NCBI RefSeq assembly: GCF_037042905.1
Contig: NW_026974140.1
Span: forward strand, 15,240,001 to 15,304,000
Length of the DNA: 64,000 bases
Source of the DNA: Lytechinus pictus
Lineage: Eukaryota; Echinodermata; Echinoidea; Temnopleuroida; Toxopneustidae
Reading direction: 5' to 3'
This document shows, one piece after another, positions 52,651 through 63,600 of the stretch; within the stretch, counting starts at the first letter, position 1; every line of letters begins with the position of its first letter. Position numbers and translations under genes: made by a program. The notes under the pieces are model-generated. The model was not told where the DNA came from. It saw nothing but the letters and a program-made list of their open reading frames with translations, and searched no databases.

Positions 52651-53912
52651 TATATACGAAGACCTTAACATGGGGCAATCACTTTTTGAGTCATGAAAAA
52701 GAAGCATATGTCACTACATAAAACAATGATAACTATTCAATTTCAATTCAATTTAATATGTCTGCTCTTCATGAATTCCTAAAATCAGTCCTTAAAATGT
52801 CCCTTCTTCTGATCTGAATATCAAAAATTCAATTTTCAATTTCAATTCAATTTATTCAAATAACTCAAGTGCTTGGAAATATATTTGGTTTATATTGACT
52901 TGAAAACGGGATGTTTTAGTACAACAGGATTATATATCTCGTTAAACAGACAATGCGAGCACCAGGAACAATGAAGACGTATAGGCCCTGGGCAAATTAT
53001 GTTTCATAAAGTTATGATAAAAATGTTTCTTATGTAATGTAACATAACATAATTATAATATAATATAACATTATAATGAATAATATTTTCTTCTTTCCCA
53101 CTACGTTTCTCTTCCTTTCTCCCTCTTTTCTCCTTTTCCCCCTTTCCCCGTCCGTTGTGCATTACTGTTTAGTGAAACAAGCGAAACTTTCTAATTTTTG
53201 CATTCAATTTTGACGAAATCTTCAGTCTCAAAATAATGCCCTCTTTCAGTCCTTATTTGTCTCCATTGCTTCAAACATTTTTGGCCATCATAATTGCTTC
53301 AAAATGTTTACAAGTTGCTATTTCCAGTTATAAAAAAAAAATCAATATTGAATATCACTATTCGAATAGAATTCGTTCTCATTATAGCTTGTCTGTTGAT
53401 GCTACCCTCATCCTCTCTCTCTCTCTCTCCCTCTATCTCCCCCTCTCCCCGCGCTCTCTCTCTCTCTCTCTATGATTGTGTATTGTGCAGACTCCAGGGT
53501 GAAATAATGTAATACAAACATGTATGTTCAGGAATTTATTAGGAATTACTCATTATTTTCACCTGCCTAATTCCACACAATAGCCGCCAAATTGCTTTGA
53601 ATTTTATACACAACAGTGCATCCATGCAATTATTGACAAAATAAATTGTACATCTTCAAAACATTAGAAGCGGAATTTAGATCATATTTGATTATAGCCT
53701 TATGAGGTGTACAAATCGTCAGACAGCAGCTTACATGAGGTGAGTTGAGCCAATCATAATCTATTATTATAGGGATGATCATTTTGACATAGTATTTTAG
53801 ATGGTTATATAAGAAGAAGGCAATAATAACCATGATTTGACGGATTGGCAAAGATCATTCAACAAGGAAGTAAATTCATACATTTACACGCAATCAATGG
53901 TTGATTATAAAT
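52650..53912. other. Gene-free stretch with a TC microsatellite
   Basis: No gene seen. A segment at 52757-52828 repeats part of 52529-52600 in inverted orientation (CTTAAAATGTCCCTTCTTCTG). A (TC)n tract lies at about 53413-53472. Confidence 0.5.
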
Positions 53913-53967
53913 ATTTTCGTTTCTTCTTTCACAGTTGGTCGTGCGACTGTTTGTGACCATTCGGCCA

Positions 53968-54296
53968 CTAGCGTACCTACGGGGGGGGGGGCAGGGGGGC
54001 ACTCTGCCCCCCCCCCCTGACGAGCCACAACCCATACAAAATACATATCACTGCCCCCCCTGACGAACTTGAAAGACCTTTTATGCCCCCCCCCCCTGAC
54101 GTGCTTGAAGACTTTTATTGCCCCCCTGACGAGCTTGAAGACTTTTTTTTTTTTTTTTTTTTTGCTCTTGTCAATTTTTTTTTGGTACAATAACCTTTAT
54201 TTTTGATTGAAGACCTTTTTTTTTTTTTTGGTTGTCAATTTTTTTGGCGGCCGATTTTGCCCCCCCTGTGGAAAATCCTAGGTACGCCACTGCATT
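53968..54296. mobile_element. Short element with inverted ends and G/C runs
   Basis: Begins GCGTACCTACGGGG and ends CCTAGGTACGCCACTGC, which are inverted relative to each other. The inside is long C-runs and T-runs with a tandem unit containing TGACGAGCTTGAAGAC. It is absent from the matching place in copy 1 of the duplication, so it inserted after, or was lost from, one copy. A related start (CAGTGGCGTACCGTGGG) is at about 52124. Confidence 0.6.
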
Positions 54297-54827
54297 CGGC
54301 TACATTTGCACAGAATTACAATGGTTACAAATAGTTACAAGATCAATTGTGAAAGCCACTTGATAACGAATCTCTCCACTGGCCTGTATTTGATTTACAT
54401 ATATTGCTTGTTGCTATGTCAGGCAAACAGTGGATGAAAATTATCTTCATTACCCGTAGAATATGATGATAATAATCAATAACAAATGACACATTAAGGT
54501 GGAATACATTGCATTGCATTTCAAGAATGGCGCATAAAACTGCATGGAATTCGGACTTTGGAATGTGACCACACCTTTAGAAGAGATTATCCTTTGCACT
54601 CATAATTATGAACTAAAACATATTCAGCATTTTTACCAATAACAAATATGATATTACAGGTCAAATAAATATACATGATAAGATTAGGCCTAGCTTTTCC
54701 AAGAAGTTTGACACATTTGTTTGAAGGTCAAAATAGAAATACACCATCTTTCAGTGACTTGCAGGCTATAGCCTGATATGAACAGGGAATCGCAATGGTC
54801 TTGCGACTGGTGAGTATATAAAAAAAC

Positions 54828-57387
54828 ATGGGAACAACATATATGTTTATTTTTACACGAAATATATTGCACCCTCTTACATCCACGACACTCCAGACTT
54901 TCTCAGGAAACTAAATGACATCAAGGACCAGATACCCGAGACTGCGATCATCGGCACTTTCGATGTTTCTTCACTGTAAACCAGCATTCCCCACGACGAA
55001 GGTATCCAAGCATCATGTGAAGCCTTGGCCGCCAGTGGCCATTCCAGTCCCCCCATATCCGATATCAAATCTCTGATGTCTCATGTACTAACAAAAAACA
55101 ACTTCACATTCATGGGCAAGCACTACCTACAGATATTCGGTACAGCAATGGGCACCCGGATGGCTCCTTCATTCGCCTGTCTCTTCATGACGAAGCTGGA
55201 ACAGCAGATGTTAGATTCAGCCCCCTGTCGCCCATGGATTTGGTGGCGTTACATAGACGACATTTTCTTCATCTGGACCAGGGATGAAGACAGCCTCCAT
55301 ACATTCATTGAACACATCAATTCCTTCCACAGGACCATCCAATTCACTTCTGATTTCTCCCAACAGGAAACCCACTTCCTTGATGTTACAGTCCAGAAAA
55401 AGTCTAATGGTATCACCACTACCCTTTACTCTAAACCCACAGATACCCACCAGTACCTCCACTCATCCAGCTGCCACCCCCGTCACTGCAAAACCGGCAT
55501 CGCTTACAGTCAAGCCCTCAGACTTCGCCGTATCTGCTCCGAGGACCCTGATTTTTCCTTCCATGCCAGGAATCTGCAGAAACATCTCTGTGCTAGGGGC
55601 CACGGGGCCAGGGCAGTCCAACTGGCAATTAACAAAGTTCGTTCTCTCCCCAGATCTGAAGTTCTCAAACCAAAAAGTGACAAGGAGACCACCGACAGAA
55701 TACCGCTTGTGACCACCTTCCATCCCAATCTACCCCCTCTCCGCAAAATCCTGTTTGATAACCACCACATTTTACACACTTCTGATCGTCTCCAACAGGC
55801 CGTTCCCGATACTCCCCTTCTAGCATACCGACGCCCACCGAATCTCAGGGACCTCATGATCGTGCTGAAGTGCCCTCCCTCACTAACCATTCTTCTCCCA
55901 TACAGCATGGCACCTTCAAATGCACCAGCAACAGGTGCATCATATGTGAAATACACCTTCACGAGGGCGATACTTTCACCAGCAACTCTACCAGCCTGTC
56001 TCACCAAATCAAGGGCAACATCACATGCACTACCACTAATGTTGTATATCTCATCACTTGCAGAGTTTGTAGGGTACAATACATAGGGGAAACCAAGACC
56101 ACACTCAAGAAACGATTCTACGGGCACAGATCCACCGTCAACACAGCAAAGCTGGACACTCCAGTTGGCCGCCATTTTAACCTCCCCAACCACTCCATCA
56201 CTGACATGATGCTACAGGGCATCGAATCTTTAGGTACCCGTCCTGACTCAGTCCGTACTAGCAGGGAGAAGCTCTGGATGAGACGACTTCGCACCACCCA
56301 ACCTCATGGCCTGAACATCCAAGAGGGGAACGACTGATTTTTCTTTCCTATCCACTTTCAATTTATATATACATATAATTTTTCCCCTCAGCTCTTTTGA
56401 ATAGTTACATTATAGTTTCTTACTCTACTTTCCTCCCATATCTCATACAAGCTCAGCTCCAATTTTTCCTTCCTTATTCAGGCGATATAATAATTATTAT
56501 ATATATATATATATATATTTGTTTTTTCTCCACTCACCTCTTTTAGATTTACCACATTTGCTTATTTACATGTATACTATGGTTTCTTCATAATACACCC
56601 CCTCTCTTCTATATTTGCTTTTACCTTTTTAGGCAATTTGCTTCCTCTTTTTCACATATACATATTTTGTTTCTTTCCTACTATATAGTCTTATGTTTTT
56701 TCCCGTCACACCTAGCGGATTACCATATCAGTTACACCATATGTGTATATATTTATATATTTTTTCATATACATTTCTTTTTTGGATATATTTATATACA
56801 TATCACTTATAGATACATATTTACACTTACCTTCTTCTCTTAGTTTGTTTAATGCTTTATCATATATACTTATATGTCCTTTGCATATTATCAGTTGTTC
56901 CCCATTCTTTTTCTTCTTTTTCCCCCCCACTCTTATGCACCAGTTTATTAAGCCTTTCTTTGTAACCTGTTTGACCCACCTCTCACTAATTCTCTAGTTA
57001 TTCATCCCTCTATCACTGTTTTGTTCCAGATCCTGTTTGATGTTGCCTGCCTCATTATCTTAATCCCTCTTGGCCTTACTTACACTAACTTCCCTTTGTG
57101 TCTGCCTACTCCTTTTCTTTCATCCCCTTCACTAACCTGATTGGTCTTCTCTACTCACTAATGCCCCTTTTGTCTCCTTGTTTCTAGTGTTGCTGTAAGC
57201 TTGTTTGTGGTCTATATTATGATTGTTCCACTTTATATGTTTGTCATTTTGCCTCCGACGAAGATTCTGCTAGGATCGAAAGCTTAGGCCCCTTTTTGAC
57301 TTCATAATTTACTCCATTGGCTCTCTTTTATTAGATAAGCAGTTTTCAGCAGCTTCTTTTTGCCATCGAAATATATTTTTTTCAGAA
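54828..57387 (+). mobile_element. Penelope-like retroelement (GIY-YIG type), 5'-truncated
   Basis: Left and right limits come from comparison with the uninterrupted duplicate at 51215-52070, which reads straight through the site (GTATATAAAACAGATACT). The element has a reverse transcriptase followed by a GIY-YIG endonuclease, the order seen in Penelope-like elements (Neptune/Poseidon-like). After the coding part it has about 1 kb of pyrimidine-rich, AT-rich 3' DNA. The missing reverse transcriptase N-terminus, one stop and one frameshift make it non-autonomous. Confidence 0.88.
54830..56337 (+). pseudogene. Reverse transcriptase / GIY-YIG endonuclease of the Penelope-like element, broken
   Basis: Open reading begins without its own start, homologous to the middle of the reverse transcriptase (SYIHDTPDFLRKL). 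The motif around the first catalytic Asp (GTFDVSSL) is followed directly by an in-frame TAA at 54977 where the family has Tyr. Reading continues in the same frame through FGTAMGTRMAPSFACLFM and the YxDD box (YIDDIFFIW). Near 55860 one base is missing: the frame changes between NLRDLM and RAEVPS. The second frame holds the endonuclease with VVYLITC and YIGET, then a C-terminus ending at 56337. Two lesions in an otherwise well-kept reading suggest a fairly recent insertion. Confidence 0.88.
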
Positions 57388-57663
57388 AACGGACAGATAC
57401 TACTTTGTTGTAAGAAAATAAGAAATGTGAGTTGTATATTTTATAGGTTTATTTTGTTGATTTTGGGGGGGGGGGGCTATGATTATCTTGATTGTTTTGT
57501 GAACTAAAAAACGAAAATGAAAATGAACTGTTTATGTGTGTGCGGGAAATTCACATATTTCAATTTTTATTTACATTTAATTTTGTTGAAGATTCAATCA
57601 GAAATTTATTTGCTCATTATCAAATTATTAATTCTTTATTTGAAAGGATCATAGTAGTTGGTA

Positions 57664-60600
57664 ATGGCTGAAGCACACTGGACCTGTCAACATTGTACTT
57701 TCTTCAACCAAAACAGTGCATCGAAATGCCAAGCATGTGACTCAGAGAGGATAGATTTCGGAGATGTATCAACTCCAAATGAAGACGAGGTACGTGTGTA
57801 TTAATGCTTATTTTTAGGGGGAGGGAGGACAACTTGACAAAATGGCCAGAATGCATGAAAGGTAAAACAAAATGTTATACAAATGGCTTGACCCTTGGAA
57901 CGCTTGTCTGTCCACCTTTCTGTTACCCCTCTACCCCACCCCTCCTCTGGAAAGGAATCTTCGCAACAAAGACAATTTACACGTACCCGATATCTAGCTC
58001 TTCTTATTTTTCATGTAGAATATATTTAGAAAATGAGTCTCCCCTAAATTATATAGAATCAGAGAAAGTTGTGACCCGGTGAACGGACTTTGAAAAAGAG
58101 GGTCTTGGGTTTAAATCCCAGCCATGGCGTAGTTTCCTTCAGCAAGAAATGTATCCACATTGTGCTGCAGTCGACCCAGGTGAGGTAAATGGGTACCTGG
58201 GGGCCGTTTCATAAAGCTGTTCGTAAGTTAAGAGCGACTTTAAGAACGACTGGTGAACCTTTCTTACGTGCTTAACTATCGTCAATGAATATACCATTTT
58301 CCCCGCATTTTCCACAAGAAAGGATCACCAGTCGTTCTTAAAGCCGCTCTTAACTTACGAACAGCTTTATGAAACACCCACCAGGTATCGTGTGCGCTGT
58401 AAAGCCCCTTTCACAATTGACGTACGACCATTTGCGACCTTTTGGTCGTGCGACAGGCTGCAACAGGCATCAATCGCCAGTCATCTCATAAGATCGCACA
58501 GAGGCTTTCACAGTTGCAACAGCTGTCGTACAACAAAAACAACCAGTAAAACCCGTTGCACGAGTAAGTCGCTTATGATCCTATTGTGCTCGTGCGATCA
58601 CATGTGAGTGTTGCACGAGGGATTGCGAGGGGAACGATCGCATACAACGGTAGTGCAATGTTGTAAGCCGTTGCGATCGGTCTTGCAACAGTCTTATGGC
58701 CCATCATATTATCGCACCCAGTCGCAAGACAGGTATCTGTACATGTAGGTCACTAGCACATGTGCAAGTGTTGTAAGACCTCCAGTCGAGTAAATGCGAC
58801 TACTTAGTTGTGAACCTCTCGCACCAAGTCGTGCAACGTTGAACAACACTCGTACGATGATCGCCCGACCGATGGTACGACCCTGGATACGAGCTGATGC
58901 GAGTGAATCGATCGTATTTGATCTCGTTTGGATTTTGAACATGTTCAAAGTTCAGATGTGACCAGTCACGACCACCTCGAGTTCGTGCAACCGTCTACAA
59001 CGACTGCGAGTGCTCGCAAGTCACCAAGAGATCGATCGTGCAACAGCAGGAAAAAACTGTTGCAGGCGGTCGTAAACTGGTCGGATGTCAATTGTGAAAG
59101 GGGCTGTTCGGTCGCATACATGCGAATGCAACGGTAGTGGAATGTTGTAAGACGTAATTTCGATCGGTCTTGCAACAGTCTTATATTATCGCAACCAGTC
59201 GCAAGACTGGTCTCTGTAGGTCTCTAGCACATGTGCAAGTGTTGTACGACCTCCAGTCGACTAAATGCGACTATACATAGTTGTGTCACCTCTCGCATCA
59301 AGTCGTACAACGTTGAACAACACTCACACGATGATCGCCCGACCGATGGTACGACCTGATGCGAGTAAATCAATCGTATTTGATCGCGTTTGGATTTTGA
59401 ACATGTTCTAATTCAGATGCGACCAGTCACGACCACCTCCGACCAACTCAAATTCGTGCGTTCGTCTACAACCACTGCGAGTGCTCGTAAGACACCAAGA
59501 GATCGATCGTGCAACAACAAGAAAAAACTGTTGCAGGCGGTCGTAAACAGGTCGTACGTCAATTGTGAAAGGGGCTTAAGTAACTACGGCCGCCAAGCTA
59601 ATGCCGGGGTAATAACATCCAAGTCTTTTGTTTGGAAGCGCATAGAGACGTTATGATAATGCGCTATACAATAACCGTTTTTATTGTAATTATTTTTATT
59701 ATGATTATTATCATTATTTTATTAAAATTATTATCATCATCATTACTATTATTATTTTAATCATCATCATTATTATTATTATTATCATCATAATTATTAT
59801 CATCATCATCATTATTATTGTTATTATTTTCGTGGAAAATTGCAATTAAATATTGACAAATTTAAATACATGTACATATAAGTTTGCCCATTCATATGGT
59901 TTTTACATTATTTACAGGATACTTTTACATGATTTGGAATATGAAATCAAGTCTGCAAAATAATTATAATGAGTTATTACTAAGATGGAGATACCCCCTA
60001 TTATGCCGGCTATTTATTTTATTTTTTCTATATCGCTGGGTGTTCACAGGGCATTTTTATATATACAAGGGCGATGCCATAGAGGAAAGATTACCTAATA
60101 ATTAGGTCAATTATAGGGTAATAATAGTCACATGACCCAAATCTTGGTTTTAGATAGTCTTCTCTCTTCCAGTTTCTTCATGTCCCCCCTTTCTTAATAA
60201 TAAGGGAAGCCGCCCACTGCCCCCTATATAACATCCCATGAATTTACATGTCCTATTGATTTGATTATTTTAGTGGTCTTGTCCTATGTGCACTCACAAC
60301 AACAAAGTTGACTTGTTAAACTGTTCAGCCTGCTTGATTCGAAACCCTCACGCACCAACCTTTGAATACCATGAGTATGCTGTTGCTCTAGATGAGCCAA
60401 CTGGAGCTACATCATTAGATATCGTCGACAGTGACTGGGTCTGTCCAGCTTGTTCAAGATCCAACCCTGTGACGTCACTGAACTGTGTCCATTGTCATGA
60501 TGACCAGTGGGTTGATGTGTGGTCGTGTCCACATTGTACCCATCATAACCCGATGGACAGCGTGATTTGTTTGGCGTGTGAACACGGTCAGCAGTTGCTC

Positions 60601-63600
60601 TCGGCCGGCGATGGGCATGATGGACCACAAGTCCAACATCTTGCAACTGGCGTAAGTATACAGAATTTCCGATGACCGAAATTGGATTTGAAACCTACAG
60701 ATTTATTTTTCAACCTTACACGATTTAAAGTCGAATCTTATATACTATATCAAACCTAAGAAGGCTTAAATCTAAATTTCTGGATAATCAGGATTTATTA
60801 AAAAACAACTGAAAAAAGGGTAAAATTTACAAAAGCACTGCCCCAACCCCAAAAATAAAATCGTTAATTAATAACAACGATGATAACAAAAGAGAAAGAA
60901 AGAAAGAAAGACAAATACAAATGAATATATAAATAAATGAAAATGAAAATAATAAATGAATAAAACGAATAAATAAATACACTAAACAATTTTATTTTTT
61001 AATAATAACGATAAAATTGAAAATGTAATACTTTTTTTTCAGCTCGCTGGAATGGAAATTTCCACACACAGGAAACCCACTAAACTTGAGAAACATTTGC
61101 AGGATAAAATTATTGGTCAAAAGCACGCTATCTCTTTGGTGGCACGAAGTAAGTGTAAGAGGTTTCTTATCATAAAAATTTGATTTATTTTATAAGAATA
61201 AAACAAATAAACTACAATATTTTCTAAACTAAATCTCTAAATTTTGTAATCTAAATCTTAATAAGTTTTTTAGTCACAAACAGTTAAAACAGTGGTTAGC
61301 TCTAAAGATTTTGTACGCAATTATCTTAACAAACATAATAATTGTGGAAAAATCTTTTAATACTCCATAAAAGATAAATCACATATATGAATAGGAAGTC
61401 GAACTGGATGAAGTGAGATTAAATGATCTGGGCAAATATTCATTCATTGGAGCACAAATTTGACTTTTACATTGTTTTAGTGTGTAATCTCACATCCACC
61501 ATGCTTAATACAATAACCTACTGTATTACCTACTCACAATTATTCGTTTCATTTTTTCCCTGCATTCCAGCTATCAGACGGAAGGAAGGAGGTTGGCAAA
61601 GTGAAGACAAACCGCTGGTATTCCTTTTCTTGGGATCATCTGGTATTGGTTAGTTATCAATCACCAATTTTGGGTTTTATTTTATGTTGCAGGGCAGTGA
61701 TCTTTGATATCTATCATGTTTGGATGTTGTATCCCGAATCTCTGACTTTGTTTTTGAAAAGACAGTTGCATGCTTTATGTGATTCCTTTGTTTATGAATA
61801 CGATACTCGGAATAAATAATGCTATGTAAATGCTGGAATTTGTTATAAGCTTCTACATGCTATAAACAGTGGGAATTACAGTATATACCACTTGATTTTC
61901 AGTATATACTGCAGGACTTTGATAGAAGTTCAGAATGTTAATCAGATATCTAAACTTCTTTCAGTATTCTTTTACATTGTGTTTTGAAATGCAGTTTATA
62001 GGGACGTGGGTGTGCGTGTGTTTGTGTATGAGGGTGCGGAGGAACGAGAGTGTGTGTGGTGTGTGTGAATATGTGTGAGACTGTGCAATAATGGAATTCT
62101 AAAAGGACTTTAACTATTTTGATGGGGGGAAATGGGAAAAATATTGGAAAATTTTTGAGAAAACGATACTATTTTACGAGGGAATTGGGGAAAAGAAAAG
62201 TTACATTGACAACTGCTTCTGAATTTTCATTTTGTGAACTACTTTATTACTTAAGAAAATACTGCGATGTAATCATTAATACTTAGAATCTCGTTTCGAT
62301 TCAGGGAAAACCGAAATGGCAAAAGCAGTGTCGACTTACCTGAAGCTCAAAGAAGCTGGTTTCATCAGAATTGACATGTCTGAATATCAAGAGAAGCACC
62401 AAGTCAGCAAATTCATCGGGTCTCCTCCCGGTTATCTTGGTCATGATGATGGAGGTCAACTAACAGAGAAACTCAAGAAGTTTCCGAAAGCTGTAGTCCT
62501 CTTTGATGAAGTTGAGAAAGCGCACCCAGATGTCCTTACTATTATGCTACAGCTTTTTGACGAGGTATCCGTTTTTCTATTGTGGGGATTCCCTTAATCT
62601 CAAAATTAAAACTCAGGATCTATTCCCCTTTCTCACAATTAGCATGACTGATGGCGTTTTGTTATTTCAAAACCAGGGATCATTCCCTCTACTCGCAATT
62701 GTAGTGGCGATTCTTTAGCTCATATCTAGTGACCATTCTCTTATCTCACTATGACTAATGGCCAGTGGACCCCTCATTCCAGACTGTCAGTGGTTCAGTA
62801 TCTAACTCGGAATGTTGTGTCTATACTGCTATGTTTTTCGTTGTTGTTTTACATTAAACTCAACAGTTATCTAAATTTCATTTAAACAGTTACTGTTGCC
62901 TAATATTGGGCAAAACCTACATGTAACAACTAATTAACAGAAACGGTGGCGTTTTACCCGACTGTCGTGGATATTTAAGGTCTACCCTTTGTTGTTTTCC
63001 TCACCAGGGAAGGCTGACCGACGGAAAAGGTAAAACTGTCAGGGGTGAGAAGGCTATATACTTCATGACATCAAACCTTGGGAGCAATGCCATCACTGAC
63101 TTCTGGAAGGAAACAAAGAAAGGCACAGGTAAGTGACAAACAATTTAATGGTGGATGTGCCGTGGACGACTCGAGCGGTCTAAGGCGTCTACTATACTGT
63201 TATTCATACAAAGTTCGAGGTTCGAACACCGGGTCATGACACCTATGCCCCAAGCAATGCATTTTATCTCATTGCTTCTTCATGTTTTATGGTGACTTTA
63301 CAGATCGGTCAAGGACATAAATAACTACATATGATTGATATACACCTGCAAAAAAACTTAAAACGCGCATACAATATTCTTATAACCATTTTATCAATTT
63401 CTGTCAACGATACGGATTTGAATTATTTTCGTATGATAATGAAGTAATAGGCAAGTTACCAACGAGGTTCTCGTTTTAAATATGTCTATTTAGGATGATC
63501 TTGACCCCCCCTCCCTCATTAGTACAAGAATAGATAATTTTGTTTTTAATTAAAATTCGTAACATAATTTGGATGTTTTTATGCTCTCTTCAATTAATAG

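Larger units (their letters stand above)
53913..57664 (+). repeat. Tandem-duplicated segment, copy 2, split by two insertions
   Basis: Same segment as 51215-52070, interrupted at about 53968-54296 by a short element with inverted ends and at 54828-57387 by the Penelope-like element. Its right end runs into the ATG of the zinc-finger ClpB gene at 57664, so it is probably that gene's promoter and 5' UTR region. Confidence 0.85.
58065..59690 (+). mobile_element. tRNA-derived SINE split by two nested palindromes
   Basis: Head with GGGTTTAAATCCCAGCCATGG at about 58109-58129, body with GTCGACCCAGGTGAGG and AAATGGGTACCTGG to 58200, a short piece CCAGGTATCGTGTGCGCTG at about 58382-58400, and tail CTACGGCCGCCAAGCTAATG and GGGGTAATAACATCC from 59578. 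The gaps are two palindromic insertions (58202-58382 and 58402-59577). In intron 1 of the zinc-finger ClpB gene. Confidence 0.65.

Noticed and set aside
53236-53512. Ser/Leu-rich frames near 53.4 kb
   Set aside because: Translation of a (TC)n microsatellite.
53894-54190. Frame with repeated KLVRGG-like units
   Set aside because: Comes from G/C-run tandem repeats of the short element at 53968-54296.
55510-56193. 227-aa frame on the minus strand
   Set aside because: Antisense shadow of the Penelope-like reverse transcriptase and endonuclease reading; no domain seen.
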